From positions 1 to 64,000 of the forward strand of contig NZ_JAOCKJ010000011.1 of NCBI RefSeq assembly GCF_029844725.1: a stretch of DNA of 64,000 nucleotides, written 5' to 3'. The notes under the pieces are model-generated. The model was not told the DNA's origin and made no database searches. It saw nothing but the letters and a program-made list of their open reading frames with translations. This document shows positions 10,365-22,610 of the stretch, piece after piece; position 1 is the stretch's first letter; each line of letters begins with the position of its first letter. Source of the DNA: Pantoea sp. GD03673. Its GTDB lineage: Bacteria; Pseudomonadota; Gammaproteobacteria; Enterobacterales; Enterobacteriaceae. Both the position numbers and the translations under genes were made by a program.

Positions 10365-11582
10365 TTACTTCTTCTGCTCGTTCAGGGCGCGGATGCGCGA
10401 AGAGAGCGAGAACAGACGGATAAAGCCGCCCGCATGACGGTGATCGTAGACTTCGTCTTCGCCAAAGGTGGCGAACTCTTCCGAGTAGAGGCTGTTCGCA
10501 GAACGCTTCTGGGTGGCTGTCGCCTGACCTTTGTAGAGCTGCAGCACCACTTCACCGTTAACCTCTTCCGCCAGCGATTCAGCAGCAGCCTGGATTGATT
10601 TACGCAGCGGAGCGAACCAGCGACCGTCGTAAACCACATAGGACATCTCGTGGCCGAGCTGCTCACGCCATTTGAAGCTGTCGCGATCCAGCACCAGCTG
10701 CTCAACGGCACGCAGTGCATTGACCATGATGGTGCCGCCCGGAGTTTCGTAGCAGCCACGGGACTTAATGCCCACCAGACGGTTTTCTACGATGTCGATA
10801 CGGCCAACGCCATGTTTTGCACCCAGCACGTTGAGTTTTTCCAGACACTGGAACGGACTCAGTTTTTCGCCGTTAACGGCCACAACCCGGCCTTTCTCAA
10901 CGGTTACGGTCACCTCTTCAGGCTGGTCAGGCGCGTCCAGCGGATCGACTGTCCAGACCCAGCAATCTTTATTCGGTGCATTAGCCGGGCTTTCCAGCAC
11001 GCCGCCTTCAGTGGAGATGTGCCAGGCGTTTTCGTCACGGCTGTAGATTTTCTCCAGTGACGCGGTAGTCGGGATGTTGCGCTCTTTCAGGTAATCCAGC
11101 AGCGCTTCACGTGAACGCAGATTCCATTCACGCCACGGTGCCACCACTTTCAGCTGCGGTGCCAGCGCGGTGTAGGTAGTTTCGAAACGCACCTGGTCAT
11201 TTCCTTTACCGGTAGCGCCGTGACACAGCGCATCCGCGCCCACTTTCAGCGCCAGTTCAACCTGTGCTTTCGCGATGATAGGACGGGCCATTGAGGTGCC
11301 CAGCAGATAAGTCCCTTCATACAGGGCACCGGTCTGCAGTACCGGATAAACGTAGTCGCTGATGAACGCTTCACGCAGGTCTACCACGTGGCATTCAGAT
11401 GCGCCGGACTGCAGGGCTTTCTTCTCCACACCTTCCAGATCGCCGCGCTCCTGACCGATATCCGCTACAAAAGCGACCACTTCACAGCCGCCGTAGTTCT
11501 CTTTCAGCCACGGAATGATGGCCGACGTATCAAGACCACCGGAGTAAGCCAGAACGATTTTTTTGATGTTTTGCGTTTGCAT
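10365..11582 (-). CDS. argG: Argininosuccinate synthase ArgG
   Basis: ATP-dependent joining of citrulline and aspartate to argininosuccinate. The 405 residues begin with the N-type PP-loop [15 protein letters not shown], followed by [19 protein letters not shown] substrate motifs. This is the roughly 400-residue subfamily common in bacteria, clearly shorter than the 447-residue ArgG I recall for E. coli. Its place between argB and argH, rather than at a separate locus as in E. coli, fits other enterobacterial lineages. It probably shares ArgR control from the ARG boxes upstream of argC. Confidence 0.96.
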   Translation of the reverse strand: MQTQNIKKIVLAYSGGLDTSAIIPWLKENYGGCEVVAFVADIGQERGDLEGVEKKALQSGASECHVVDLREAFISDYVYPVLQTGALYEGTYLLGTSMARPIIAKAQVELALKVGADALCHGATGKGNDQVRFETTYTALAPQLKVVAPWREWNLRSREALLDYLKERNIPTTASLEKIYSRDENAWHISTEGGVLESPANAPNKDCWVWTVDPLDAPDQPEEVTVTVEKGRVVAVNGEKLSPFQCLEKLNVLGAKHGVGRIDIVENRLVGIKSRGCYETPGGTIMVNALRAVEQLVLDRDSFKWREQLGHEMSYVVYDGRWFAPLRKSIQAAAESLAEEVNGEVVLQLYKGQATATQKRSANSLYSEEFATFGEDEVYDHRHAGGFIRLFSLSSRIRALNEQKK

Positions 11583-11606
11583 TTCTTAATCCTTGAATCA
11601 GAGTCG

Positions 11607-12383
11607 TTAAGCGAGAATCCGGGTGCCAATCGACACGCCGTTAAACAGGTCAGGCAGCCGCTCAGCGTGACGCCAGCTGGCGATATCCACCGGGCGGCCC
11701 AGGGTACGCGCCGCATCAAGCGCGGCATGCACCTTCACAATCATGCCATCGGTAATAATGCCCTGGGTAATCAGTTGCTCAGCTTTGTCGGCGGTCATCT
11801 CTTCGATGCGCTGACCTTTGCCGTCGAGAATACCACTGACGTCTGACAACAGGACCAGATCAGCACCCAGCGTCGAGGCCAGGGCGGTCGCGGCCTGGTC
11901 AGCATTGACGTTCATCAGGTCGCCGCTGTCAGTAATGCCAATTGAGCTCACTACCGGCATATAACCGGCGGCCAGCAGAGTGTTGAGCAGTGCCGGATCG
12001 CCCGGCATCGCGTGACCAACATGGCCGAGTTCTTCATCAAACGGAGCAACATTGACGATGCCCGCATCACCCAGGCAGAGGCCGACTGCGTTAATGCCCG
12101 ATTTTTTTGCCCAGGCCAGCAGCGTTTTGTTGGCGGTTCCCGCCAGCGCACCGGTAATGATATCGATTTGATCGGCTGGGGTGACGCGCAGGCCATTTTT
12201 CTTCATCACCGGCAGCGCCAGCTTTTTCATCAGCTCATCCACCAGGCAGCCGCCGCCGTGGACAATAATCAGCGGACGCTGATGGGCGCTGCGGTAGTTC
12301 AGCAGTGCTTCAAACAAACGCGCCAGCGCTTCTTCGCTGTCTAACAGCACACCGCCCAGCTTAATAATTAATGGATTGGTCAT
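11607..12383 (-). CDS. argB: Acetylglutamate kinase ArgB
   Basis: Phosphorylates N-acetylglutamate, the second step of the acetylated arginine route. The 258 residues match the E. coli length. The amino-acid-kinase fold motifs are visible: LIIKLGG at the N-terminus, IIVHGGG and [12 protein letters not shown], with [11 protein letters not shown] towards the C-terminus. Lies 14 bp after argC and 24 bp before argG in the same operon. Confidence 0.97.
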   Translation of the reverse strand: MTNPLIIKLGGVLLDSEEALARLFEALLNYRSAHQRPLIIVHGGGCLVDELMKKLALPVMKKNGLRVTPADQIDIITGALAGTANKTLLAWAKKSGINAVGLCLGDAGIVNVAPFDEELGHVGHAMPGDPALLNTLLAAGYMPVVSSIGITDSGDLMNVNADQAATALASTLGADLVLLSDVSGILDGKGQRIEEMTADKAEQLITQGIITDGMIVKVHAALDAARTLGRPVDIASWRHAERLPDLFNGVSIGTRILA

Positions 12384-12397
12384 GGTTTAGTTGTCCG

Positions 12398-13402
12398 TTA
12401 AATCAGTGACTGTGTTTCAGGGAAGCCGAACCGGATATTCAGGCACTGTACCGCCTGCGATGCCGCACCTTTCAGCAGATTATCTTCGGCTGCTACCACA
12501 ATCAAATGCTCGCCCTGCACCTCAAAACCGATATCGCAGTAAGGCAGCCCCACGACGGCTTTCAGCGCGGGTACGCCCTTATCGTAAAGCCGCACCAGCG
12601 GCTTGTCGTCATAGGCACGATGGAAGACGGCGGCGATATCGTCACGGCTGACACCCGCTTTCAGACGGCAGGTAATGGTCGCCAGGATACCGCGCGGGAA
12701 GCTACCCAGATGCGGCGTGAAGATCACCGGCGTACCGAGGTGCGCAACGATTTCCGGATGATGGCGATGATTGAACAGGCCATAAGGCTGCAGGCTTACT
12801 TCACAGAAGCTGGTGCCGACATTCGCTTTACGTCCGGCACCGCTCACGCCGCTGGTGGCGTTAATGACCGGCCACTGCGCATCGTTTAACAGACCGGCAT
12901 TCACCAAAGGTTTCAGCGCAAGCTGAGCAGCGGTCGGGTAGCAACCGGGCACCGCCACCAGCTGCGCCTGCTGGATTTTGTCATGCTGATATTCCGCCAG
13001 GCCGTAAACCGCTTTATCCAGCCAGTCGCCATGCTGATGAGTGAAACCATAGAAGCGGGTGTAAAAATCAGCGTCATTCACGCGGAACGCGCCCGACAGG
13101 TCGAACACCACACAACCGGCCTTAAGAAATTCCGGGGCCAGATCGTGGCTGACTTCGTGGGCCGTCGCCAGGAACACCACATCCACTTTGTCTGCCCACT
13201 CCGCCGCACTGCTCAGCGGCTGAAGCGGTAAATCCACAACACCTTTCAGCTGCGGATGGAGATCGGACAGGCGCTTGCCAGCATCAGGGCTTTGCGCCGA
13301 AACCGCCAAAGCGGTTATGTTGATATGTGGATGGCGATTCAGGAAGGTGGCAAGCTCTACACCAGCATAACCACTGGCACCAACGATCAGCGTATTCAAC
13401 AT
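12398..13402 (-). CDS. argC: N-acetyl-gamma-glutamyl-phosphate reductase ArgC
   Basis: NADPH-dependent reduction of acetylglutamyl phosphate to the semialdehyde. From the ATG at 13402 there are 334 residues, as in E. coli. The nucleotide-binding motif [11 protein letters not shown] and the catalytic-Cys motif [13 protein letters not shown] are present, as is VSGAGRKA. The frame is open 26 codons further upstream, but this spans the argC leader. First gene of argCBGH; the operator region with two ARG boxes lies about 100 bp upstream. Confidence 0.97.
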   Translation of the reverse strand: MLNTLIVGASGYAGVELATFLNRHPHINITALAVSAQSPDAGKRLSDLHPQLKGVVDLPLQPLSSAAEWADKVDVVFLATAHEVSHDLAPEFLKAGCVVFDLSGAFRVNDADFYTRFYGFTHQHGDWLDKAVYGLAEYQHDKIQQAQLVAVPGCYPTAAQLALKPLVNAGLLNDAQWPVINATSGVSGAGRKANVGTSFCEVSLQPYGLFNHRHHPEIVAHLGTPVIFTPHLGSFPRGILATITCRLKAGVSRDDIAAVFHRAYDDKPLVRLYDKGVPALKAVVGLPYCDIGFEVQGEHLIVVAAEDNLLKGAASQAVQCLNIRFGFPETQSLI

Positions 13403-13505
13403 CAGGCTGTAACCCTTTTTACAGTCGCACGTTCCGGGTCGCGGCCTTGCCCCGTTACCCACCCTGTCATCTGCAATCATTTAAGGTTCCCTTGCAGAGG
13501 ACGTT

Positions 13506-13544
13506 AATGTATTTTTATTCACTATTACTGCATGAATATGGATA
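13506..13544. promoter_or_regulatory. Paired ARG boxes (ArgR operator) between argC and argE
   Basis: Two 18-bp ARG boxes separated by 3 bp: 13506-13523 (TGTAT-tttt-ATTCA core) and 13527-13544 (TGCAT-gaat-ATGGA core). The pair is nearly the same as the E. coli argE/argCBH operator. It should let the arginine-ArgR hexamer repress both directions. Confidence 0.88.
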
Positions 13545-13569
13545 CATCCTAACCCAAGGACCGCCAACA

Positions 13570-14718
13570 GTGAAGACAAAATTACCGCCTTTTATTGAAC
13601 TGTACAGCCAGTTAATCGCCACGCCGTCGATCAGCGCAACCGATGCCGCACTGGATCAGAGTAATGAAACTTTAATCAATTTGCTGGCCGGCTGGTTCCG
13701 CGACCTTGGCTTCAGCGTTGAAGTGCAGCCGGTGCCCGGCACCCGCAATAAATTTAACATGCTGGCGCGCACCGGCAGCGGAGCGGGCGGCCTGCTGTTA
13801 GCCGGTCATACCGATACCGTTCCCTTTGATGACGGCCGCTGGACCCGCGATCCCTTTACATTAACCGAGCACGACAACAAGCTTTATGGCCTCGGCACGG
13901 CAGACATGAAAGGCTTCTTCGCCTTTATTCTTGATACGCTGCGCGATGTGGATGTCACGACGCTGAGTAAGCCGCTCTATATCCTCGCCACGGCCGATGA
14001 AGAGACCACCATGGCGGGTGCCAAATATTTCTCGGAATCGACGCAACTGCGTCCCGACTGCGCCATCATCGGTGAACCGACCTCGCTCAAGCCGGTGCGT
14101 GCGCACAAAGGGCATCTGTCGAATGTGATTCGTATTGAAGGGAAATCGGGTCATTCCAGCGATCCGGCGCGCGGCGTCAACGCCATTGAACTGATGCATG
14201 AGTCGATTACCCACCTGATGCAACTGCGCACTACGCTGCAGGAGCGTTATCACCATGACGGCTTTGCTATTCCCTACCCCACCATGAACTTCGGTCATAT
14301 TCATGGCGGAGATGCCGCTAACCGTATCTGCGCCTGCTGTGAACTGCACATGGATATCCGTCCGCTGCCGGGTCTGTCGCTAAGCGATCTGGATGGGCTT
14401 CTGAATGAGGCGCTGGCTCCGGTGAGTGCCCGCTGGCCGGGGCGTATCACCGTGGCCGAGCTGCATCCGCCGATTCCGGGCTATGAGTGTCCGGTCAGTC
14501 ATGAACTGGTGAGCGTGGTCGAGAAATTACTGGGAACGCCAACCGAGGTGGTGAACTACTGCACCGAAGCACCATTTATACAGCAGCTTTGCCCGACGCT
14601 GGTCCTGGGTCCGGGTTCAATAAATCAGGCACACCAGCCCGATGAATTTATCGATACGGCATTTATTAAGCCGACACGGGCGCTTATCAGTCAGGTTGTG
14701 CAGCATTTTTGTCACTGA
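13570..14718 (+). CDS. argE: Acetylornithine deacetylase ArgE
   Basis: Zinc metallopeptidase-family enzyme that releases ornithine from N-acetylornithine. The predicted start is GTG at 13570, preceded by AAGGA (about 13555-13559), giving 382 residues (E. coli 383). Upstream in-frame ATGs, such as 13507, fall inside the ARG boxes and are not credible. M20 motifs are present: [36 protein letters not shown], and the dimer-domain GHSSDPARG. Divergent from argCBGH. Confidence 0.96.
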   Translation: MKTKLPPFIELYSQLIATPSISATDAALDQSNETLINLLAGWFRDLGFSVEVQPVPGTRNKFNMLARTGSGAGGLLLAGHTDTVPFDDGRWTRDPFTLTEHDNKLYGLGTADMKGFFAFILDTLRDVDVTTLSKPLYILATADEETTMAGAKYFSESTQLRPDCAIIGEPTSLKPVRAHKGHLSNVIRIEGKSGHSSDPARGVNAIELMHESITHLMQLRTTLQERYHHDGFAIPYPTMNFGHIHGGDAANRICACCELHMDIRPLPGLSLSDLDGLLNEALAPVSARWPGRITVAELHPPIPGYECPVSHELVSVVEKLLGTPTEVVNYCTEAPFIQQLCPTLVLGPGSINQAHQPDEFIDTAFIKPTRALISQVVQHFCH

Positions 14719-14730
14719 TTGACAGTAAAT

Positions 14731-14805
14731 GGGGCATTTGACTGTATTAACAGTAAATTGCCCCCTCATTCTGCGGGATTTAATAATAAGAATAACTTAT
14801 CCCGC
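14731..14805 (+). terminator. Tandem hairpins downstream of argE, possible terminator
   Basis: An imperfect 15-bp inverted repeat (14731-14745 with 14750-14764, arms beginning GGGGCA and ending TGCCCC) is followed by a GCGGGAT/ATCCCGC stem with a long AT-rich loop (14773-14805) and a pyrimidine-rich tail. They could end argE transcription, but neither has a classic T run. Confidence 0.45.
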
Positions 14806-15071
14806 TTCCTTCCCGATAAATTCTACGAATTTCCGAGAGTTAGCCACATCTTCAGCGCACTTTAACGCATTTGACGAACGCAACATTACGTGGCTAGATA
14901 AAAGACGATGTTATGCCCACCGGGTGATTATCCAGAACGTTTCAGAATGTGGACAGGCGGCAACGGAGCCGGTTCCCTGTAGATTATCGGGAACACGATG
15001 TTGCTGATTTTTCTGCTGCCTGAAAGGTCGGGTGTAGAAGTTTTTCAAGACGATAAGGGTGTCAGGGTCCA
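14806..15071 (+). promoter_or_regulatory. ppc leader and promoter region
   Basis: The argE-ppc gap is 353 bp in total; after the hairpins this remaining part holds no convincing coding sequence. It ends in an AAGGGTG-like ribosome site shortly before the ppc ATG. I could not fix a promoter. The segment around 14960-15000 (TTCCC...GGGAA) can form a weak hairpin. Confidence 0.4.
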
Positions 15072-17723
15072 ATGAACGAACAATATTCCGCAATGCGAAG
15101 TAATGTCAGTATGCTCGGCAAACTGCTCGGGGATACGATTAAGGATGCACTGGGAGAGAACATCCTCGACCAGGTGGAAACCATCCGTAAGCTCTCCAAG
15201 TCATCCCGTGCAGGCAATGACACTCATCGTAAAGAACTGCTCAATACGCTGCAGAACCTCTCAAACGAAGAGCTTCTGCCGGTTGCACGCGCATTCAGCC
15301 AGTTTCTGAACCTCACCAACGTGGCTGAGCAGTATCAGACCATCTCGCAGAGTGGCGAAGGTGAGAACCATCCGGAACTGCTGAAAAAGACCTTTGATAC
15401 CCTGAAGCAGCAGAAAGATATCAGCGAAACCGACATTCTGGCAGCCATTGAATCGCTGTCACTGGAGCTGGTGCTGACTGCACATCCGACCGAAATCACC
15501 CGTCGTACGCTGATTCACAAGCTGGTTGAGGTTAACAGCTGCCTGAAACAGCTCGATCACAGCGACGTCTCTGACTACGAACGTAACCAGATTATGCGTC
15601 GTCTGCGTCAGCTGGTGGCGCAGGCGTGGCACACCGATGAGATCCGCAAATATCGTCCGACCCCTGTCGACGAAGCCAAATGGGGCTTTGCCGTGGTGGA
15701 AAACAGCCTGTGGGAAGGTGTTCCGGCCTTCCTGCGTGAGCTGAACGAGCAGGTCGAAGAGGCGTTTGGCATTAAGCTGCCGGTCGATTTCGTGCCGGTT
15801 CAGTTCACCTCATGGATGGGTGGCGACCGCGACGGTAACCCGAACGTCACCGCATCGATCACCCGTCATGTCATGCAACTGAGCCGCTGGAAAGCCACAG
15901 ACCTGTTCCTGCGTGATATCGGCGTATTGATCTCCGAGCTGTCGATGTCTGAGTGCAACGACGAGATCCGCGAACTCAGCGGCGATCCGGAGGCGATCGA
16001 ACCTTACCGCGTGATCCTGAAACGCCTGCGCAGCCAGTTAATGACTACCCAGTCATTCCTGGAGCGACGCCTGAAAGGTGAGCGTCTGCCTCGCCCGGCC
16101 GATCTGCTGGTCTCAAACGATCAACTGTGGAACCCACTGTTTGCCATCTACGAGTCGCTGCAACAGTGCGGCATGGGCATTATCGCCAACGGTCAGTTAC
16201 TCGATACGCTGCGCCGCGTGAAATGCTTTGGCGTCCCACTGGTGCGTATCGATCTGCGTCAGGAAAGTACCCGCCACACGGAAGCGATCGCTGAAGTCAC
16301 CCGTTACCTGGGCCTCGGCGATTATGAAAGCTGGTCCGAAGCGGACAAGCAGGCTTTCCTGATCCGTGAACTGAATTCCAAGCGTCCGCTGCTGCCACGC
16401 AGCTGGGAACCCAGCGATGAGACGCGTGAAGTGCTGGAGACCTGTCGCGTCGCGGCGGAAGCGCCGCAGGGCTCTATCGCCGCTTATGTTATCTCTATGG
16501 CAAAAACGCCGTCCGACGTGCTGGCCGTGCATCTGCTGCTGAAAGAAGCCGGTATCAGCTATGCGATGCCGGTTGCGCCGCTGTTTGAAACGCTTGATGA
16601 CCTGAACAACGCGAACGACGTGATGAGCCAGCTGCTGAGTATCGACTGGTATCGCGGCTTTATTCAGGGCAAACAGATGGTGATGATTGGCTATTCTGAC
16701 TCGGCGAAAGATGCCGGGGTGATGGCCGCCAGCTGGGCGCAATATCAGGCGCAGGATGCCCTGATTAAAACCTGCGAGAAGGCCGGTATTTCCCTGACGC
16801 TGTTCCACGGACGCGGCGGCAGCATTGGCCGTGGCGGCGCACCCGCTCATGCGGCACTGCTGTCACAGCCGCCAGGCAGCCTGCGCGGCGGTCTGCGCGT
16901 GACCGAACAGGGCGAGATGATCCGCTTTAAATATGGTTTACCGGCCGTGACCATCGCCAGCCTGTCGCTCTACACCGGCGCGATTCTGGAAGCAAACCTG
17001 ATGCCGCCGCCAGAGCCAAAACGCGAATGGCGCGACATCATGGATCAGCTCTCTGCTGACTCCTGTGCGATGTATCGCGGGTATGTTCGTGAAAATACTG
17101 ACTTCGTCCCCTATTTCCGTTCAGCGACGCCGGAGCAGGAGCTGGGTAAATTACCGCTCGGCTCACGTCCGGCCAAACGTCGTCCCACGGGTGGCGTAGA
17201 GTCACTGCGTGCGATTCCGTGGATTTTTGCCTGGACGCAGAACCGTCTGATGCTGCCCGCCTGGCTCGGTGCCGGTGCTGCGCTGCAGCAGGCGATGGCG
17301 GCCGGTCATCAGGATCAGCTGGAAGCCATGTGCCGCGACTGGCCATTCTTCTCTACCCGTCTGGGTATGCTGGAGATGGTGTTCTCGAAAGCGGACCTGT
17401 GGCTGGCGGAATATTACGATCAGCGTCTGGTCGATAAATCACTCTGGCCGCTGGGCAAACAGCTGCGCGATCAGCTTGATGCCGATATCAAAGCGGTACT
17501 GACCATCGCCAACGACTCACACCTGATGGCTGACCAGCCGTGGATTGCCGAGTCGATTGCGCTGCGTAACGTCTATACCGACCCGCTCAACGTACTGCAG
17601 GCCGAACTGCTGCATCGTTCCCGTGCGCAGGAAGCGCGTGGTGAAGAACCGGATGCCCGCGTTGAGCAGGCACTGATGGTCACTATCGCGGGTGTCGCGG
17701 CAGGCATGCGCAATACCGGTTAA
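15072..17723 (+). CDS. ppc: Phosphoenolpyruvate carboxylase Ppc
   Basis: Anaplerotic carboxylation of PEP to oxaloacetate, feeding the TCA cycle and aspartate-family amino acids. The 883 residues equal E. coli. Catalytic His138 lies in VLTAHPTE; the second signature with the active-site Lys ([16 protein letters not shown]) and the glycine-rich [12 protein letters not shown] loop follow. The C-terminus ends MRNTG, as in the family. Single gene with its own terminator; in E. coli several genes, including katG, separate it from metF, whereas here they are adjacent. Confidence 0.98.
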   Translation: MNEQYSAMRSNVSMLGKLLGDTIKDALGENILDQVETIRKLSKSSRAGNDTHRKELLNTLQNLSNEELLPVARAFSQFLNLTNVAEQYQTISQSGEGENHPELLKKTFDTLKQQKDISETDILAAIESLSLELVLTAHPTEITRRTLIHKLVEVNSCLKQLDHSDVSDYERNQIMRRLRQLVAQAWHTDEIRKYRPTPVDEAKWGFAVVENSLWEGVPAFLRELNEQVEEAFGIKLPVDFVPVQFTSWMGGDRDGNPNVTASITRHVMQLSRWKATDLFLRDIGVLISELSMSECNDEIRELSGDPEAIEPYRVILKRLRSQLMTTQSFLERRLKGERLPRPADLLVSNDQLWNPLFAIYESLQQCGMGIIANGQLLDTLRRVKCFGVPLVRIDLRQESTRHTEAIAEVTRYLGLGDYESWSEADKQAFLIRELNSKRPLLPRSWEPSDETREVLETCRVAAEAPQGSIAAYVISMAKTPSDVLAVHLLLKEAGISYAMPVAPLFETLDDLNNANDVMSQLLSIDWYRGFIQGKQMVMIGYSDSAKDAGVMAASWAQYQAQDALIKTCEKAGISLTLFHGRGGSIGRGGAPAHAALLSQPPGSLRGGLRVTEQGEMIRFKYGLPAVTIASLSLYTGAILEANLMPPPEPKREWRDIMDQLSADSCAMYRGYVRENTDFVPYFRSATPEQELGKLPLGSRPAKRRPTGGVESLRAIPWIFAWTQNRLMLPAWLGAGAALQQAMAAGHQDQLEAMCRDWPFFSTRLGMLEMVFSKADLWLAEYYDQRLVDKSLWPLGKQLRDQLDADIKAVLTIANDSHLMADQPWIAESIALRNVYTDPLNVLQAELLHRSRAQEARGEEPDARVEQALMVTIAGVAAGMRNTG

Positions 17724-17768
17724 TTCTGGTCAGGCGCGGACCACCGTTCGCGCCGCCAGACAGCAGCA

Positions 17769-17801
17769 GTAAAAAAGTCGGGACATTCCCGACTTTTTTA
17801 C
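17769..17801. terminator. Bidirectional terminator between ppc and metF
   Basis: Perfect 15-bp palindrome, GTAAAAAAGTCGGGA paired with its complement around a CAT loop, with T tracts on both strands. Ends ppc and metF, which converge here. Confidence 0.94.
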
Positions 17802-17818
17802 TGGTGTAAGCAGAGCGG

Positions 17819-18727
<909 letters not shown>

Positions 18728-18750
18728 TCACTGATTAATAATCGGCCCGC

Positions 18751-18782
18751 AAACATCTACACGTTTAGACGTCCAGATGTTC
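18751..18782. promoter_or_regulatory. MetJ operator of metF (four met boxes)
   Basis: Four tandem 8-bp units resembling AGACGTCT: AAACATCT, ACACGTTT, AGACGTCC and AGATGTTC. They lie 33-64 bp upstream of the metF ATG. MetJ dimers bind such arrays cooperatively with S-adenosylmethionine. Confidence 0.9.
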
Positions 18783-18891
18783 AAAATGACGCAATCGGAG
18801 GGTGCCGTCAACGTAAAAATGGTCAACAGACGTGATCAATTTTCAATCAACATGAGGCGATTTCAACAGTAAGGCGATAACGCATTGAAAA

Positions 18892-18909
18892 CAGGCGCCG
18901 AAGCGCCTG
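18892..18909 (-). terminator. Terminator of metBL
   Basis: CAGGCGC/GCGCCTG stem with a 4-nt loop (TTCG on the minus strand), followed on that strand by GTTTTC. It lies 11 bp after the metL stop codon. Confidence 0.8.
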
Positions 18910-18920
18910 ATGAGGAGGGG

Positions 18921-21356
18921 TTACAGCAGTTGCGCGAGGCGATTAATGTCTGACTGGATAGCGCCTGCGGTGACATCCCGGCCTGCGCCTGGCCCGCGGA
19001 TCACCAGCGGATTGTCGCGATACCAGCGGCTCTCAATGGCAAAGACGTTATCGCATGGCAGCAGCGCGGCCAGCGGATGCTCCGGACGCACCGCTTCAAC
19101 GCCTACGCGTGCCTTGCCGTTAGCATCAAAACGGGCAACGTAGCGCAGCACCAGGTCCATCTCCCGCGCCGCCTCCAGCCGCTGCAGCATCTGCTCGTTC
19201 AGCTCTTCACCATTTTCAAAGAAATGGTCCACAGAGCCCTGCTGACAGTTGTTCGGCACCAGCGATTCAACGCGCACCTGATCCGGCTCGATGTTGTAGC
19301 CCGCCTCACGCGCCAGGATCACCAGCTTGCGCATCACATCCTGACCCGAGAGATCGGCACGCGGATCGGGCTCGGTTAAGCCCTGCTGCCATGCCTGATC
19401 CACCAGCTCGGTAAACGGCACCGTGCCATCAAACTGCAGGAACAGCCATGACAGCGTACCGGAGAAGATCCCGCTGATCGCCAGAATGGTATCGCCGCTG
19501 TCGCGCAGATCGCGCACCGTGTAGTTAATCGGCAGGCCTGCACCCACAGTGGCGTTATAGAGCCAGTGACGCCCGGTTTTGGTGAAGGCATCGCGGATCT
19601 GCCGCCAGGTCTGGCTGTCAGACGCACCCGCAACCTTGTTGGCGCTAATCACATGAAAACCGTGGCTGGCGAAGTCGAGATACTGCTGCGCCAGTGGCGT
19701 GCTGGCCGTAACATCCAGCACCACCAGGTCATCAAAGGGGTGCGCACGCATCCACAGGAACAGCGACTCTTCATCGCGTTCCACTGCTTCATCATCAAAG
19801 AAAGCGAGTGCACGGCTGGCATCCAGCCCCTCATAGCTCAGCAGGCTGCGGCGGCTGTCCGCGACGCCCGCCAGCACAAATTCAAAGCCGGTACGCGCTG
19901 ACAGCGTTTCCTGATCGCGGGCAAACAGCTCAAGCCAGCGTGAACCGATATTGCCTTTGCCAAACAGCATCAGGCCGATGCGCTTTTCGGCCCGGAACAG
20001 CGACTGATGCAGGCCCTGGATAAGATGCTGGGTCGGCCCGACGCGCAGCACCGCAACCACGCTGATGTGCTCTTCTGACTGCCAGATGAACTCAACAGGC
20101 TGATCTTTTAACTGCTGCCAGAAGCGATGGGTATGCAAGGGATTGCGGGTGACGCCAGCGCCCACCAGCGCCACCAGTGCCAGGCCATCACGCAGCTGCA
20201 GATGCCCCGGCAGAGCGGCGTCCTGTAGCAGCGTAAAGGCACTGTTGACCACTTCGGAGGTGTAACAGAGTTGCAGCAGCTGACGGTCAGGATGCACGCC
20301 AAAAGCCAGCGGCCGCAGCTGTGCGCGCTTCAGCAGCAGGTCAATCTCTTTGTGCAGGATGGCGAAGTCATGCTGCTCTGGCAGCTGAATCTCAATCAGG
20401 CAAACATCATCGTGACTGGTCACGATACGCGCACCGGTCCCGGAGGCCAGTACGCGCTCAATGCGGGTTGAGCCCTGCTCTGGCTGATAGCTGCAACGCA
20501 GTTGCAGGTCGATATCGCTGCCTGAAACCGGCTGCAGCGTGCGGGTGTGCAGCACCGGAGCCGCCAGGCGAGCCAGCTCACTGGCTTCATCCAGCCTCAA
20601 CAGCGGCAGCAGACAGGCGTCAGACACTTTTCGGGGATCGGCGCTGTAAACGCCCGCGACATCGCTCCAGATAGTCACACGGCCGACACCCGCCAGCGCA
20701 CCAATCTGCGTGGCAGAATAGTCGGAGCCGTTGCGGCCGAGCAGGACGGTTTCACCGGCATCGTTGCGGCTGATAAAGCCGGTCACCACGATGCGCTTGT
20801 GCGGATGCTGCGCCAGCAACGTCTGCAGCAGTGGCCAGGATTTACCCTCATCGACCTGCGGCTGAGCGGCACGTTCGGCACGCAGAAACTCACGCGCGTC
20901 GAGCCAGCAGGCCTGCAGGTCACGCTGGCTCAGTACCGCTGACATCAGGCGTGCCGACCATATTTCACCGTGCCCGACCACGTCGGCATAGACCGCATCG
21001 GTAATCGGCGCATCCAGCAGTATGGCGAGCTTTTCCAGATCGCGGATAAATGCACTGATTAACGGTTCGGCGATATCAGCAGGCAGCAGCGCACCAATCA
21101 GTTCACTCTGATAGCGCCGTAAGGCCTGTTGCACCTGATGCGCAGAGAGCCGATCGTTCTGGCTTAGTTTCAGCCAGCTAATCAGCTGGTTGGTGGTTGA
21201 ACCTGCCGCAGAGACCACCATCAGATCGCCCGGCTGGCTGTAGTCCGCCATAATGCTGGCAACGCGCTGATAGCACCGTGCATCGGCCAGGCTGCTGCCA
21301 CCAAACTTATGCAACTGCCTGATGTCTGGCGTTCCCGCGCCTGCTGAAATCGTCAT
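18921..21356 (-). CDS. metL: Bifunctional aspartokinase II / homoserine dehydrogenase II MetL
   Basis: Catalyses the first and third steps from aspartate towards homoserine for methionine. The 811 residues compare with 810 in E. coli. An N-terminal aspartokinase domain (KFGGSSLAD, then GRNGSDYSATQIGAL and SDVAGVYSADPR) is joined to a C-terminal homoserine dehydrogenase starting near residue 460 (LFGKGNIGSRWLELF), with the SANKVAG and GIFSGTLS motifs. It begins 2 bp after metB, so they are a tight operon under MetJ. Confidence 0.97.
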   Translation of the reverse strand: MTISAGAGTPDIRQLHKFGGSSLADARCYQRVASIMADYSQPGDLMVVSAAGSTTNQLISWLKLSQNDRLSAHQVQQALRRYQSELIGALLPADIAEPLISAFIRDLEKLAILLDAPITDAVYADVVGHGEIWSARLMSAVLSQRDLQACWLDAREFLRAERAAQPQVDEGKSWPLLQTLLAQHPHKRIVVTGFISRNDAGETVLLGRNGSDYSATQIGALAGVGRVTIWSDVAGVYSADPRKVSDACLLPLLRLDEASELARLAAPVLHTRTLQPVSGSDIDLQLRCSYQPEQGSTRIERVLASGTGARIVTSHDDVCLIEIQLPEQHDFAILHKEIDLLLKRAQLRPLAFGVHPDRQLLQLCYTSEVVNSAFTLLQDAALPGHLQLRDGLALVALVGAGVTRNPLHTHRFWQQLKDQPVEFIWQSEEHISVVAVLRVGPTQHLIQGLHQSLFRAEKRIGLMLFGKGNIGSRWLELFARDQETLSARTGFEFVLAGVADSRRSLLSYEGLDASRALAFFDDEAVERDEESLFLWMRAHPFDDLVVLDVTASTPLAQQYLDFASHGFHVISANKVAGASDSQTWRQIRDAFTKTGRHWLYNATVGAGLPINYTVRDLRDSGDTILAISGIFSGTLSWLFLQFDGTVPFTELVDQAWQQGLTEPDPRADLSGQDVMRKLVILAREAGYNIEPDQVRVESLVPNNCQQGSVDHFFENGEELNEQMLQRLEAAREMDLVLRYVARFDANGKARVGVEAVRPEHPLAALLPCDNVFAIESRWYRDNPLVIRGPGAGRDVTAGAIQSDINRLAQLL

Positions 21357-21358
21357 GC

Positions 21359-22519
21359 TTAACCCTCGGCTGCGACCCGGAATGCATTATCCAGATCGGC
21401 AATTAAATCTTCGTGATCTTCAATACCAACAGAAACCCGTAGCAGCGTATCGGAAATGCCCGCTGCCGCGCGTGCTTCTGCCGACATCCCCGCGTGCGTC
21501 ATGGTGGCGGTGTGGGAAATCAGGCTCTCTACGCCGCCCAGCGATTCCGCCAGCGTAAATAGCCGCAACGCTTTCAGGAAGCGACGCAGCAGCGCCTCAT
21601 CACCGTCGACCTCGAAACTCAGCATGGCACCAAAGCCGCGCTGCTGACGTACTGCATGTTCGTGTCCGGCGTTTTCCGGCAACGAAGGATGATACAACTT
21701 TTTCACCTGCTTCTGCTGCTTCAGATAGTCCACAATCGCAAGTGCGTTGCGCTGTGCGGCGGCAATGCGTGGTGCCAGCGTGCGGATGCCGCGCAGCAGC
21801 AGATAACTGTCAAACGCTGCACCGGTCACACCGATGTTGTTCGCCCACCAGGCCAGGTCGGTCGCCAGTTGCGGATCGCTGGCAATGACCGCACCCGCCA
21901 CCACATCGGAGTGGCCGTTAAGGTATTTGGTACAGGAGTGGATCACCAGGTCCGCACCCAGCGCCAGAGGATTCTGCAGCGCCGGGCTCATAAAGGTATT
22001 GTCCACTACGCTGACGGCACCTGCCGCGCGTGCAGCGCTGCAAATCGCGCTGATATCCACGACGCGCAGCAGCGGATTGCTGGGGCTTTCAATCAGCACC
22101 AGTTTCGGTTTTTCATCCAGTGCCGCCTGCAGCGCCACCAGATCACCCTGGTCGACAAATTTCACCCGATACGCGCCGCGTTTACTCAGGCTGTCGAACA
22201 ACCGATAGCTGCCGCCATAACAGTCGTGTGGCGCAACCAGCAGATCGCCAGGCTTCAGGAACACCGTCGTGACCAGGTGAATGGCTGACATCCCGGTATT
22301 GGTTAATACCGCGCCCGCGCCGCCTTCCAGTTCCGCCAGCGTTCGCTGAACGACATCACGTGTGGGATTGCCACGACGGGAGTAATCATGCGCACGAGGC
22401 TCATTGAAATCCAGGAAGTTATAGGTCGTAGAAAGGTGGATGGGCGGGACAACGCAGCCATATTGCTCGTCATCATTCAAACCGCTGCGCACTGCGATGG
22501 TTGCCGGTTTACGCGTCAT
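21359..22519 (-). CDS. metB: Cystathionine gamma-synthase MetB
   Basis: PLP enzyme joining O-succinylhomoserine and cysteine to cystathionine. The 386 residues equal the E. coli length. The PLP lysine is in the HSCTKYLNGHSDVV motif, and the family signatures SRRGNPTRD and VVDNTFMSP are seen. First gene of metBL, divergent from metJ across a four-box MetJ operator. The methionine-repressible trans-sulfuration step. Confidence 0.97.
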   Translation of the reverse strand: MTRKPATIAVRSGLNDDEQYGCVVPPIHLSTTYNFLDFNEPRAHDYSRRGNPTRDVVQRTLAELEGGAGAVLTNTGMSAIHLVTTVFLKPGDLLVAPHDCYGGSYRLFDSLSKRGAYRVKFVDQGDLVALQAALDEKPKLVLIESPSNPLLRVVDISAICSAARAAGAVSVVDNTFMSPALQNPLALGADLVIHSCTKYLNGHSDVVAGAVIASDPQLATDLAWWANNIGVTGAAFDSYLLLRGIRTLAPRIAAAQRNALAIVDYLKQQKQVKKLYHPSLPENAGHEHAVRQQRGFGAMLSFEVDGDEALLRRFLKALRLFTLAESLGGVESLISHTATMTHAGMSAEARAAAGISDTLLRVSVGIEDHEDLIADLDNAFRVAAEG

Positions 22520-22578
22520 GAGCGAATTGTTCCTGAAGAGTTAAGAAAATGTAGTCCACAGAATATCACCCTCTAATT

Positions 22579-22610
22579 AGACGTCAATACATCTGGACAT
22601 CTAAATGTCT
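22579..22610. promoter_or_regulatory. MetJ operator between metB and metJ (four met boxes)
   Basis: Four contiguous 8-bp units: AGACGTCA, ATACATCT, GGACATCT and AAATGTCT. They lie 60-91 bp upstream of metB and about 180 bp upstream of metJ, which fits repression of metBL and autoregulation of metJ as in E. coli. Confidence 0.9.
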
